A stretch of 64,000 nucleotides of DNA from Azoarcus sp031556475 (GTDB taxonomy: Bacteria > Pseudomonadota > Gammaproteobacteria > Burkholderiales > Rhodocyclaceae), in assembly GCA_031556475.1 (NCBI GenBank), contig JAVBSY010000065.1, forward strand, positions 1 to 64,000. Reading direction: 5' to 3'. This document shows, piece after piece, positions 1-8,217 of this stretch. The notes under the pieces are model-generated. The model was not told the DNA's origin. It did not search any database and was given only the letters and a program-made list of their open reading frames with translations. Position numbers and translations under genes: made by a program. Position 1 is the first letter of the stretch; the number at the start of each line of letters is the position of its first letter.

Positions 1-1075
1 ACCACATGGAGTGGATGCCGGCCAAAGTGATGAACTGGTACTTGTAGCCCATGGCGCCCAGTTCGCGCTGGAACTTGGCGATGGTGGCGTCGTCGAGGTT
101 CTTCTTCCAGTTGAACGACGGCGAGCAGTTGTAGGCGAGCAACTTGCCGGGGTACTTGGCATGCACGGCCTCGGCGAACTTGCGCGCGAAGTTCAGATCC
201 GGCGTGCCGGTTTCGCACCACACCAGGTCGGCGTATGCGGCGTAGGCAACGGCGCGGGAAATGGCTTGCTCCAGGCCCTTGCGGGTCTTGTAGAAGCCTT
301 CGCCGGTGCGCTCGCCGGTCAGGAAGGGCTTGTCGTTCTCGTCGTAGTCCGAGGTCAGCAGGTCGGCGGCTTCGGCGTCGGTACGGGCGATCACCAGGGT
401 CGGCACGCCCATCACGTCGGCGGCCAGGCGCGCGGCGATCAGTTTCTGGTTGGCTTCGGCGGTCGGTACCAGCACCTTGCCGCCCATGTGACCGCACTTT
501 TTCACCGAGGCGAGCTGGTCTTCCCAGTGCACGCCGGCCGCGCCCGCGCGGATCATGGCCTTCATCAGCTCATAGGCGTTGAGCACGCCGCCGAAACCGG
601 CTTCGGCGTCGGCCACGATGGGAGCGAAGTAGTCGATGTAGCCCTTGTCGCCCGCGTTCATGCCCTTCGACCACTGGATCTGGTCGGCGCGCTGGAAGGC
701 GTTGTTGATACGCTCGACCACGGTGGGCACGGAGTCGACCGGGTACAGGGACTGGTCCGGGTACATCGCGGCGTAGGAGTTGTTGTCGGCGGCGACCTGC
801 CAGCCGGACAGGTAGATGGCCTTGACGCCGGCCTTGACCTGCTGCATGGCCTGCCCGCCGGTGAGCGCGCCCAGGCAGTTCACATACGGTTCGGTATTGA
901 CGAGCTTCCACAGCTTTTCCGCGCCGGTACGGGCGAGCGTGCTTTCGGGCTGGATCGATCCGCGCAGGCGGACGACGTCGGCGGCGGTGTAACCGCGCTT
1001 GATGCCTTTCCAACGGGGGTTTTCCGCCCAGTCTTTTTCCAGTGCGGCGATTTGCTGTTCGCGTGTGAGCGTCAT
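1..1075 (-). CDS. aceA: Isocitrate lyase, 3' end beyond the window
   Basis: Cleaves isocitrate to glyoxylate and succinate, the first step of the glyoxylate bypass, in the cytoplasm. About 358 residues are visible of a family length near 430, so the C-terminus lies outside the window. The signature KKCGHM is present with catalytic Cys at residue 194, matching the position of Cys195 in the E. coli enzyme as I remember it. The N-terminus begins MTLTREQQIAALEKDW, typical of the family. The start at 1075 is supported by an AGGAAGG ribosome-binding site a few bases upstream. Its AT-rich upstream region carries a 22-bp near-perfect palindrome. No malate synthase is visible next to it. Identification is secure. 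Confidence 0.97.
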   Translation of the reverse strand, partial: MTLTREQQIAALEKDWAENPRWKGIKRGYTAADVVRLRGSIQPESTLARTGAEKLWKLVNTEPYVNCLGALTGGQAMQQVKAGVKAIYLSGWQVAADNNSYAAMYPDQSLYPVDSVPTVVERINNAFQRADQIQWSKGMNAGDKGYIDYFAPIVADAEAGFGGVLNAYELMKAMIRAGAAGVHWEDQLASVKKCGHMGGKVLVPTAEANQKLIAARLAADVMGVPTLVIARTDAEAADLLTSDYDENDKPFLTGERTGEGFYKTRKGLEQAISRAVAYAAYADLVWCETGTPDLNFARKFAEAVHAKYPGKLLAYNCSPSFNWKKNLDDATIAKFQRELGAMGYKYQFITLAGIHSMW

Positions 1076-1443
1076 GGTGCCTTCCTTGTCGGTTATTGGA
1101 AGCGAAAGATCGTGAAGAGGAAACGATCATTGTCTGGTTTTTCGTCATGGCATTCCGGGAAGAAATGCATGACGGCCGAACCGCAGTATAAAAGCCGTTC
1201 CGCGTAGCAGCAATATGTCTTATATAAGATATATGTAAAAATTTTTCCTATTTAAAACATATTGTTGTGTGTTTTATTTCAAATAATGAAACGAAAAAAG
1301 CGCTAGTGAAATGAAAAGTGCGCCATTTGCTGTTGCAGCGCACACTGAACAGGGTGGTTTTGCATAATATCCAGGACCGCAAGACGATAAACACGAGGTC
1401 GGTTCGGTCGCGGGCTGCCCATGCCGCAGGTGGGTGCCCACGG
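1076..1443. other. Intergenic region between aceA and cfa
   Basis: This 368-base stretch has no supportable gene. The part nearest aceA (about 1200-1310) is strongly AT-rich compared with its neighbours and should hold the aceA promoter. The rest is the 3' flank of cfa, where I see no convincing terminator with a T-tract. Confidence 0.6.
1213..1234. promoter_or_regulatory. 22-bp palindrome upstream of aceA, candidate operator
   Basis: Two 11-base half-sites meet at 1223/1224 with a core of CTTATATAAG. Ten of eleven pairs are complementary; the only mismatch is 1217/1230. It lies about 140 bases upstream of the aceA start. Glyoxylate-bypass genes are usually regulated by carbon source, so an operator is plausible. 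The sequence is AT-rich, so chance symmetry is possible. The cognate regulator is unknown. Confidence 0.35.
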
Positions 1444-2658
1444 TCAGTGTTCGTTTGGGCGCCGGTAGCCGCCGGGTACGCCGCTTGGGGACAGCACGAT
1501 TTGCCATAGCTGGGTCGTGCGGGCGCGGAAGGTGCCGGCGCAGGCTCGCAGGTAGTAAGACCACATGCGGCGGAAGCGTTCGCCGTAGCGTTTGGCGAAG
1601 TGCGGCCAGGCAGCTTCGAAATTGGCATGCCAGGCCATCAGGGTGCGGTCGTAGTCGGCGCCGAAGTTGTGCACGTCCTCGATGACGAAGCGGTCTTCCG
1701 CTGCATCGGCGATCTGGCCGAGGGCGGGCAGGTCGCCGTTGGGGAAGATGTAGCGGTCGATCCACGGATCGGTGGGGGTATGGCGCAGGTTCTTGCCGAT
1801 GGTGTGGAGTAGAAAGAGCCCGTCGTCGGCAAGGCAGCGCCGGGCCATCGCAAAGTAGCCGCCGTGGTTTTTGTGCCCGACGTGCTCGAACATGCCGATG
1901 GAGGCGATGCGGTCGAAATGCTCATGTCCATCGGCGTCGCGATAATCCATCAGGCGGAATTCGACCGGCAGGCCGGCGCAGCGGGCCTGGCCGTATTCGG
2001 CCTGTTCGCGGGAGATGGTGAGGCCGACGCAGGAGACGCCGTAGCGTTCGGCGGCGAACTGCATCAGGCTGCCCCAGCCGCAGCCGATATCGAGCAGGCG
2101 CATGCCCGGCGCCAGGCCGAGCTTGCGGCAGACGAGGTCGAGCTTGGCTGTTTGCGCTTCTTCCAGTGTGTGTGCCTGCGCCCAGTAGCCGCAGGTATAG
2201 GCCATGCGGCTGTCGAGCATGGCGGCGAAGAATTCGTTGCCGGTGTCGTAATGGATTTCGCCGACCCGCCAGGCACGGCGAAGGTTTTGCAGGTTGAACA
2301 GGCGGGCGCGCAGACCCTGCGCCATCATCGCCGCGGAGCCGACTTTCTTGTCCAGTTCCGCGGCGAGAATGCGATGGACGAATTCGTCGAGGCGCGGGCT
2401 GTCCCACCAGCCGTCCATATAGCTTTCGCCGAGCCCGATGCTGCCTCGGGCAAGGATGCGCTCAGCGGTTCGCGGGTGGTGAATGGCCATGTCCCAGGGG
2501 CGTCCGCCGCCGATGCGGATGTCGGCCTTGGCGAGCAGCGCGGCGAATGCGCCCATCGCGCCGCCGTCGCGCCGCAAGCCGAGTTTGCGTGCCTTGGGCG
2601 CGCGGGCAGTCTGCGAGCGGTCGACGGGGGTGGAGTGGTCGGGACGGGCTTGAGCCAT
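1444..2658 (-). CDS. cfa: Cyclopropane-fatty-acyl-phospholipid synthase
   Basis: Transfers a methylene group from S-adenosylmethionine to cis double bonds of membrane phospholipid acyl chains, a membrane-hardening response typical of stationary phase and acid stress. It has 404 residues, normal for the family. The SAM-binding loop LLDIGCGWGS sits near residues 188-197. The family motifs HYDTGNEFF and GMFEHVG precede and follow it, and the C-terminal region ends with ARTTQLWQIV. The start at 2658 has GAGGTGG just upstream. It is co-oriented with the catalase gene upstream, but a hairpin lies between them, so a shared transcript is doubtful. Confidence 0.95.
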   Translation of the reverse strand: MAQARPDHSTPVDRSQTARAPKARKLGLRRDGGAMGAFAALLAKADIRIGGGRPWDMAIHHPRTAERILARGSIGLGESYMDGWWDSPRLDEFVHRILAAELDKKVGSAAMMAQGLRARLFNLQNLRRAWRVGEIHYDTGNEFFAAMLDSRMAYTCGYWAQAHTLEEAQTAKLDLVCRKLGLAPGMRLLDIGCGWGSLMQFAAERYGVSCVGLTISREQAEYGQARCAGLPVEFRLMDYRDADGHEHFDRIASIGMFEHVGHKNHGGYFAMARRCLADDGLFLLHTIGKNLRHTPTDPWIDRYIFPNGDLPALGQIADAAEDRFVIEDVHNFGADYDRTLMAWHANFEAAWPHFAKRYGERFRRMWSYYLRACAGTFRARTTQLWQIVLSPSGVPGGYRRPNEH

Positions 2659-2711
2659 GGGCCACCTCGCGTTTGCGTAACAACGGCAAGATCATGCGGT
2701 GGGGGAAGGAT

Positions 2712-2734
2712 GCGGGCGGCGTTGCGCCGCCCGC
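2712..2734 (-). terminator. Hairpin after katA, probable terminator
   Basis: A perfect 10-bp GC stem (GCGGGCGGCG / CGCCGCCCGC) with a TTG loop lies 41 bases beyond the catalase stop codon and upstream of cfa. The sequence that follows on the minus strand is pyrimidine-rich (ATCCTTCCCCC) but lacks a strong T-run, so termination may be incomplete. Confidence 0.5.
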
Positions 2735-2774
2735 GGGCAATCAAGGATTGCGGTGAAAGGCGTGCGGGCCGGTA

Positions 2775-4214
2775 CTACTGTTTGAGCGCCCGGCGCACGC
2801 CGGCGCCGTAGTCGACGTGGATCTTGTCGAAATGGGCCAGTTGCCGTTCCACGATGGTATCCGGCACGCCCCGCATCGCCGCGGCGATGTTGGCGTACAG
2901 GCGCTGCTTTTGCGCGTCGTCGAACAGTTGCCACAGCGCCCTGGGCTGGCCGTAGTCGTCGTTGCCCTCGCGGTGGTTGTAGCGGTCGGCGTCGCCGCTG
3001 ATGCGCAACGGCGGTTCGGCCACCTCCGGACACGCCACCGGGCCGTTGAACGAGTTCGGTTCGTAGTAGGCGTCCGGGTTCGGATTGTTGGGGAAGAAGC
3101 GCATCGCGCCGTCCTTGTGGTAGTGATGCACCGGACAGCGTGGGGCGTTCACCGGCAGGGCCTCGTAGTGCGTGCCGAGGCGGTAGCGGTGGGCGTCGGC
3201 GTAGCTGAAGATGCGCCCCTGCAGCATCTTGTCCGGTGAAAAACCGATGCCGGGCACGATGTTCGACGGCGACATCGCCACCTGTTCGATTTCGGCGAAG
3301 GAGTTGTCCGGGTTGCGGTTCAATTCCATCACGCCGACTTCGATCAGCGGATAGTCCTTGTGCGGCCACACCTTGGTGAGATCGAAGGGGTTGTACGGGG
3401 TTTTTTCGGCATCGCGTTCCGGCATGATCTGGACGTACAGCGTCCACTTCGGGTAGTTGCCGTGCTCGATCGCGTTGTAGAGGTCTTCCTGCGTCGATTC
3501 ACGCGTCTGGCCGACGACCCGGCTCGCTTCCTCGTTGGTCCAGTGGCGGTGGCCCTGCTGGGTCTTGAAATGGAACTTGACCCAGAAGCGCTCGCCGTCC
3601 TTGGTCCAGAACGAGTAGGTGTGCGAGCCGTAGCCGTTGATGTGACGCACGTCGGTGGGCAGGCCGCGATCGCTCATCAGGATGGTGACCTGATGCAGGG
3701 ATTCCGGCGACTGCGACCAGAAATCCCACATCGCCGTGGGCGAGCGCAGGTTGGTGCGCGGGTGGCGTTTCTGGGTATGGATGAAGTCCGGGAACTTGAG
3801 CGGATCGCGGATGAAGAAGACCGGCGTGTTGTTGCCGACCAGATCCCAGTTGCCTTCCTCGGTGTAGAACTTGACGGCGAAGCCGCGCACGTCGCGCTCG
3901 GCGTCGGCTGCGCCGAGTTCGCCGGCAACGGTGGAAAAGCGGATGATGAGGTCGGTTTTCTTGCCGACCTCGCCGAACACCTTAGCCCGGCTGTAACGGG
4001 TGATGTCGTTGGTGATGGTGAGCGTGCCGTAGGCGCCCCAGCCTTTGGCATGAACGACGCGCTCGGGGATGCGCTCGCGGTTCTGGTGGGCGAGCTTTTC
4101 CAGCAATTGCCAGTCCTGCATCAAGACCGGGCCGCGCGGGCCGGCAGTGAGGCTGTTCTGGTTGTCGGCGATCGGGGCGCCGGCGGTGGTGGTGTGATAC
4201 GGGCATTGGCTCAC
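2775..4214 (-). CDS. katA: Monofunctional haem catalase
   Basis: Converts hydrogen peroxide to water and oxygen in the cytoplasm. From a GTG start at 4214 the protein is 479 residues, the size of small-subunit (clade 3) catalases. This start has AGAGGAG seven bases upstream and gives the family N-terminus SQCPYHTTTAG. An ATG at 4322 would add 36 unrelated residues and is not preferred. Catalytic His55 (in RVVHAKGWG), the distal Asn of GNNTPVFF near residue 128, and the proximal haem-ligand Tyr338 (in RIFSYADAHRYR) are present. An OxyR-like site lies in the shared upstream region with dnaX. The specific symbol katA is by family type. Confidence 0.95.
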   Translation of the reverse strand: MSQCPYHTTTAGAPIADNQNSLTAGPRGPVLMQDWQLLEKLAHQNRERIPERVVHAKGWGAYGTLTITNDITRYSRAKVFGEVGKKTDLIIRFSTVAGELGAADAERDVRGFAVKFYTEEGNWDLVGNNTPVFFIRDPLKFPDFIHTQKRHPRTNLRSPTAMWDFWSQSPESLHQVTILMSDRGLPTDVRHINGYGSHTYSFWTKDGERFWVKFHFKTQQGHRHWTNEEASRVVGQTRESTQEDLYNAIEHGNYPKWTLYVQIMPERDAEKTPYNPFDLTKVWPHKDYPLIEVGVMELNRNPDNSFAEIEQVAMSPSNIVPGIGFSPDKMLQGRIFSYADAHRYRLGTHYEALPVNAPRCPVHHYHKDGAMRFFPNNPNPDAYYEPNSFNGPVACPEVAEPPLRISGDADRYNHREGNDDYGQPRALWQLFDDAQKQRLYANIAAAMRGVPDTIVERQLAHFDKIHVDYGAGVRRALKQ

Positions 4215-4378
4215 GGCGATTCTCCTCTGCTTGATTACGATTGTTGGTGCAATTGTTGGTACGTAAGGGCTTGGTGCGTAAGCGTTGCTGCACGAACGTC
4301 GCGGAGAGGCCGCCGGGTGCAATTCCTTGGCGGCGCTCGCTTCGGGACTGACGAGCCAATCTTACGATTTTTGCGCCG

Positions 4379-4413
4379 ATAGGGCCAATCGATTAGCACA
4401 ATCGCTTAGATCG
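4379..4413. promoter_or_regulatory. OxyR-like quarter-site array between katA and dnaX
   Basis: Tetranucleotides ATAG, CGAT and ATCG occur separated by exactly seven bases each, close to the OxyR pattern ATAG-N7-CTAT-N7-ATAG-N7-CTAT. The fourth element is poor (CGGG). Interior bases conserved in the known pattern match at 4388, 4406 and 4410 but not at 4384. The site is about 165 bases upstream of the catalase start, and OxyR control of catalase is common. This is a by-eye match. Confidence 0.3.
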
Positions 4414-4521
4414 GGTTTGTATATCGGGCCGCGTATTTCCTTGTGTATTCCCATGTGCTAGTGGGGGCGCTTGCGCGCGGGCGGCACGGGCCGCCGCCGG
4501 CCCTCTGCTAGAATCCGCCCC

Positions 4522-6384
4522 ATGAGTTATCAGGTTCTCGCACGCAAATGGCGGCCGAAGTCTTTCGGCACGCTGGTCGGTCAGGAGCACGTCGTCCGGG
4601 CGCTCAGCCATGCGCTCGCCACCGGCCGGCTGCACCACGCCTATCTTTTTACCGGCACGCGCGGCGTGGGCAAGACCACGATCAGCCGTATCCTCGCCAA
4701 GGCGCTCAACTGCGAAACCGGCGTGACGGCCGAACCCTGCGGCCAATGCGATGCCTGTCGCGCGATCGACGCCGACCGTTTCCCCGATTACGTGGAGATG
4801 GACGCCGCCTCCAATCGTGGCGTGGAAGACATGGCTTCGCTGCTCGACAAGGCGGTGTATGCGCCCGTGCAGGGCCGCTACAAGGTCTACATGATCGACG
4901 CGGTTCACATGCTCACCGGGCACGCCTTCAACGCCATGTTGAAGACGCTCGAAGAGCCGCCCGAGCACGTCAAGTTCATCCTCGCCACCACCGATCCGCA
5001 AAAGATTCCGGTGACGGTGCTGTCGCGCTGCCTGCAGTTCAACCTCAAACAGATGCCGCCGGGCCATATCGTCGATCACCTCGGACGCTTGCTGGAGGCC
5101 GAAGGCGTGCCCTTCGAGCCCGGTGCGTTGCGCCACATCGCCAAGGCGGCGGCCGGTTCGATGCGTGACGCACTGTCGCTGCTCGACCAGGCCATCGCGC
5201 ACGGCGCGGGCAAGGTGGCGGAGGAACAGGTTTCCCATATGCTCGGCACCGTGGGTGACGACCATCTCTACGCCGCACTCGATGCCTTGGCCGCCAGCGA
5301 CGTTGCCGCGCTGCTCGCTGTGGCCGACGCCATCGAGGCGCGCAGTCTGTCCTTCGATGCCGCGCTGCAGACACTGGCGTCTGTCCTGCACCGGATCGCA
5401 TTGAGCCAGTTCGCCCCGGGCGCGTTGGCCGACGATGCCGAGCGCCAGCGTCTCGCGCCCTACGCCGGCGCTTTCAGCGCCGAATACCTGCAACTGGCCT
5501 ATCAGATCGTCATTCACGGCCGCGACGAACTGGCGTTGGCGCCGGACGACTACGCCGGCTTCACCATGACCTTGCTGCGCCTGCATGCCTTCAGGCCGGA
5601 ACAGCCCGCGCCGCTCGACGGCCCCACTGCGGCGGGAGGGGGCGGGGGATTGGCGCATGCGCTGCCGCCCGTTCCATCCGCCGCGCCGGTTGCCCGATCC
5701 GTACCAGCGATACCGGCTGCCGGGCAGGCGGAGCCGGCGGCGAGGGGTGCGGAAGCGGCAGAGACATCCGGCCCGGCATCCGGGGGGGCAGTATCCGAAA
5801 GTCCAACGGCAAAGCGCATTCCGGGCGGAGATGTTCCGCCGTGGGAATCGCTGCCGCCCCAGGCGGGCGATGATTCATGGCGCGGTGCGGACATCGACGC
5901 CGAGGCCGCGTGCGGTATCGACGGGCCGCCGGACGCCGGGCCGCCGGCCCTGCCCGCGGATGCGCCGGCGACGAGCGTCGACGCGGCTTTTGCCGCTGGC
6001 GACTGGCGCGGTGTGGTACAGGCGCTGGGCCTTGGCGGGTTGGTGCGCGAATTGGCGCAACATTGCGAATGGGTCGAATATGGCAACGACGGGAGTGGCA
6101 ACGGCGCGCTCAAGCTACGTCTCTCCGATACCCATCGCCACCTGCTGGAAACGAGCCGCGCCGATCGCTTGCAGGACCAGCTTGCTGCGGCGCTGGGCAA
6201 ACCGCTGCGGCTGCGTATCGATCTGGGCGCCATTGCCGGGGAAACGCCGGCCCAGCGCGACGAGGTCGAGCGGCGCGCGCGCCATGCCACCGCGGTGGCG
6301 GCGCTGGAACGCGACCCTTTGGTGCGCGAACTGATCGAGCGTTTCGATGCCACTCTGGTCGAAGCGTCGGTAAAACCGCTCTGA
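4522..6384 (+). CDS. dnaX: DNA polymerase III subunit tau/gamma
   Basis: Clamp-loader AAA+ ATPase that loads the beta clamp and, as tau, couples polymerase and helicase. It has 620 residues starting MSYQVLARKWRPKSF. Walker A is GTRGVGKTT (about residues 45-53), followed by a zinc module (Cys cluster near EPCGQCDAC). Walker B is at 122-127, sensor 1 is ATTDPQK, and the SRC arginine-finger motif is in LSRCLQF. Domain III ends near residue 365. A proline/alanine-rich linker and a tau-type C-terminal domain follow. The Walker B sequence reads MIDAVHML where the family has DEVHML: codon 127 is GCG (Ala) instead of Glu. It is followed by ybaB and recR, the usual order. Confidence 0.96.
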   Translation: MSYQVLARKWRPKSFGTLVGQEHVVRALSHALATGRLHHAYLFTGTRGVGKTTISRILAKALNCETGVTAEPCGQCDACRAIDADRFPDYVEMDAASNRGVEDMASLLDKAVYAPVQGRYKVYMIDAVHMLTGHAFNAMLKTLEEPPEHVKFILATTDPQKIPVTVLSRCLQFNLKQMPPGHIVDHLGRLLEAEGVPFEPGALRHIAKAAAGSMRDALSLLDQAIAHGAGKVAEEQVSHMLGTVGDDHLYAALDALAASDVAALLAVADAIEARSLSFDAALQTLASVLHRIALSQFAPGALADDAERQRLAPYAGAFSAEYLQLAYQIVIHGRDELALAPDDYAGFTMTLLRLHAFRPEQPAPLDGPTAAGGGGGLAHALPPVPSAAPVARSVPAIPAAGQAEPAARGAEAAETSGPASGGAVSESPTAKRIPGGDVPPWESLPPQAGDDSWRGADIDAEAACGIDGPPDAGPPALPADAPATSVDAAFAAGDWRGVVQALGLGGLVRELAQHCEWVEYGNDGSGNGALKLRLSDTHRHLLETSRADRLQDQLAAALGKPLRLRIDLGAIAGETPAQRDEVERRARHATAVAALERDPLVRELIERFDATLVEASVKPL

Positions 6385-6394
6385 TCCGGGTGGT

Positions 6395-6453
6395 GCGGAC
6401 GGACAGGAAATGTGGTCAGCATGGTCGGGCGGTGTGGTCCGCCCCTCTTTTTT
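6395..6453 (+). terminator. Rho-independent terminator-like hairpin between dnaX and ybaB, possible attenuator
   Basis: Stem GGGCGG / CCGCCC (6427-6432 with 6439-6444) is followed by a T6 run at 6448-6453, a classical intrinsic terminator shape. An upstream segment GCGGAC (6395-6400) can pair instead with GTCCGC (6437-6442), which would break the terminator stem. That is an attenuator-like arrangement ahead of ybaB-recR. The terminator shape is clear; regulated antitermination is speculative. Confidence 0.5.
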
Positions 6454-6474
6454 AATCCTTTGCGGAGAAATGCA

Positions 6475-6798
6475 ATGATGAAAGGCGGCATTGCCGGCTT
6501 GATGAAGCAAGCCCAGCAGATGCAGGAAAACATGAAGAAGATGCAGGACCAGCTTGCCTCCGTCGAGGTCGAAGGGCAGGCCGGCGCCGGCATGGTCAAG
6601 GTTGTCATGACCTGCAAATACGACGTGCGCCGCGTCGCCATCGACGCTTCCGTGATGGACGACAAGGAAATGCTCGAAGACCTCGTCGCCGCCGCGCTCA
6701 ACGACGCGGTGCGCAAGGTCGAGAGCACCACGCAAGAGAAAATGGCCGGCTTCACCTCCGGCATGAATCTGCCGCCGGGCCTCAAGCTGCCGTTCTGA
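6475..6798 (+). CDS. ybaB: YbaB/EbfC family nucleoid-associated protein
   Basis: Small DNA-binding nucleoid-associated protein that typically sits between dnaX and recR. It has 107 residues, the usual size. It begins MMKGGIAGLMKQAQQMQ with an amphipathic helix, contains the conserved GxGMVKVVM strand, and ends with the family tail GMNLPPGLKLPF. The start at 6475 has GGAGA about six bases upstream; an ATG at 6478 would also work. The stop overlaps the recR start by one base (TGATG), indicating translational coupling. Confidence 0.95.
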   Translation: MMKGGIAGLMKQAQQMQENMKKMQDQLASVEVEGQAGAGMVKVVMTCKYDVRRVAIDASVMDDKEMLEDLVAAALNDAVRKVESTTQEKMAGFTSGMNLPPGLKLPF

Positions 6799-7394
6799 TG
6801 TCGTCGCCGTCCAGCCTCGACACGCTGATCGAGGCCTTGCGCTGCCTGCCGGGCGTAGGGCCGAAGTCCGCCCAGCGCATGGCCTACCACCTGCTGCAGC
6901 GCGATCAGCGCGGCGCGGCGCGGCTCGCTGGCGCGCTTGGCCGGGCGCTCGAGGTGCTGCGCCATTGCGAGCGCTGCAACACCTTTGCCGAAACGCAGGT
7001 GTGCCCGCGCTGCGCCAACGCCCGCCGCGATGCGGCACAGCTTTGCGTGGTGGAGATGCCGGCCGATCTGGCCATGATCGAGCAGACGCAGTCCTACGGC
7101 GGACTCTATTACGTTCTCATGGGGCGGCTGTCGCCGCTCGACGGCATCGGACCGCGCGAGCTTGCGTTGGACAAATTGATCGCGCGTGCCTGCGACGGCG
7201 TGGTGCAGGAGGTGATTCTCGCCACCAATTTCACCAACGAGGGCGAGGCCACGGCGCATATGATTTCCTCCCTGCTGGCCTCGCGTGGACTCAAGGTCAG
7301 CCGTTTGTCGCGCGGCGTACCCGTTGGCGGCGAGCTCGAGCACGTCGACGCGGGCACCATCGCCCAGGCGCTGATCGAGCGCCGCCCGGTCTAG
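6798..7394 (+). CDS. recR: Recombination mediator RecR
   Basis: Works with RecO (and RecF) to load RecA on gapped single-stranded DNA. It has 198 residues, the normal length. It has an N-terminal helix-hairpin-helix (LPGVGPKSAQRMAYHLL), a zinc finger with CxxC pairs (CERC and CPRC, about residues 57-72), a Toprim domain (CVVEMPADLAMIE) and a Walker B-like C-terminal part ending in a GGELEHVDAGTIAQAL segment. The start overlaps the ybaB stop. Confidence 0.97.
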   Translation: MSSPSSLDTLIEALRCLPGVGPKSAQRMAYHLLQRDQRGAARLAGALGRALEVLRHCERCNTFAETQVCPRCANARRDAAQLCVVEMPADLAMIEQTQSYGGLYYVLMGRLSPLDGIGPRELALDKLIARACDGVVQEVILATNFTNEGEATAHMISSLLASRGLKVSRLSRGVPVGGELEHVDAGTIAQALIERRPV

Positions 7395-7539
7395 CGCGCA
7401 TCATCCGGGTACGCGAGGGGTACGTGAACGGTCCGGCGGAGATACCCGGCGACTTGCGGGCAATGGCGGGGAAACCCATTTTCCGTTTGCGGTTATCGAG
7501 GCGAAACCCTTGTGCCGCTTGGCCGGGGCGCGCAAATCC

Positions 7540-7568
7540 TTCCGCTGCCGTGGCGATTCCGATATACT
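7540..7568 (+). promoter_or_regulatory. Candidate promoter of the petABC operon
   Basis: A TATACT hexamer at 7563-7568 is a good -10 element, about 52 bases upstream of petA. A weak -35 (TTCCGC) lies 17 bases before it. The 226-base recR-petA gap contains no gene. The call rests mostly on the -10 match. Confidence 0.35.
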
Positions 7569-7620
7569 TCAAAGGTTTTTGTATCCAGGTCTTTCATTTT
7601 TCCTTTCAGGGAAGAGGGTC

Positions 7621-8214
7621 ATGAGCGTTGATCAAAAAATGGACAGCAGCCGTCGGCAGCTACTGATCGCGACCTCGGTCGCGGGCGGTGCCGCCACGGT
7701 GGCGACAGCGGTGCCGTTCGTCGCCAGCCTGACGCCGTCCGAGCGTGCCAAGGCGGCCGGGGCGCCGGTCGAAGTGGATATCAGTGGCCTTGCGCCGGGC
7801 GAGATGAAAGTCGTCGAATGGCGCGGCAAGCCGGTGTGGATCCTGCGGCGTACGCCGGAAATGCTGGCATCGCTGGAAAAGAGCGATCAGTTTCTGAGCG
7901 ATCCGAAATCGCAGGAACCAATGCAGCCGGAATACGCTGTGAACGAAGGGCGCGCCATCAAGCCGGAATACTTCGTCGCCGTCGGCATCTGTACCCACCT
8001 GGGCTGCTCCCCGTCGGAGAAGTTCAAGCCGGGCGCGGAAGGCGGCATGGACGCGAGTTGGCCAGGCGGCTTTCTGTGTCCCTGCCACGGCTCGAAGTTC
8101 GACCTTGCCGGCCGCGTCTACAAGAGCATGCCGGCGCCGACCAATCTGGAGGTGCCGCCGTACCAATTTACCGCGGACACGACCATCCTCATCGGTGAAG
8201 ACGGGAAGGCCTAA
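7621..8214 (+). CDS. petA: Ubiquinol-cytochrome c reductase, Rieske iron-sulfur subunit
   Basis: Carries the 2Fe-2S cluster that takes electrons from ubiquinol in the bc1 complex; membrane-anchored with a periplasmic head. It has 197 residues. A twin-arginine-type N-terminus (SSRRQLLIAT) precedes a hydrophobic anchor. Cluster ligands lie in CTHLGC and CPCHGS, separated by a stretch typical of the family. The start at 7621 has GGGAAGAGGG just upstream. First gene of petABC, with petB starting three bases after its stop. Confidence 0.97.
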   Translation: MSVDQKMDSSRRQLLIATSVAGGAATVATAVPFVASLTPSERAKAAGAPVEVDISGLAPGEMKVVEWRGKPVWILRRTPEMLASLEKSDQFLSDPKSQEPMQPEYAVNEGRAIKPEYFVAVGICTHLGCSPSEKFKPGAEGGMDASWPGGFLCPCHGSKFDLAGRVYKSMPAPTNLEVPPYQFTADTTILIGEDGKA

Positions 8215-8217
8215 GCG

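Noticed and set aside
4215..4322. Longer catalase start at 4322
   Set aside because: The extension matches no catalase and lacks a ribosome-binding site, while the GTG at 4214 has a strong one.
5632..5650. G-rich run in dnaX as a programmed frameshift site making a gamma form
   Set aside because: The position after domain III is right, but the sequence does not form an X-XXY-YYZ slippery heptamer and no stimulatory structure is clear.
4393..5658. Minus-strand open frame opposite dnaX
   Set aside because: Frame shadow of dnaX; the product is Arg/Gly/His-rich and resembles no protein.
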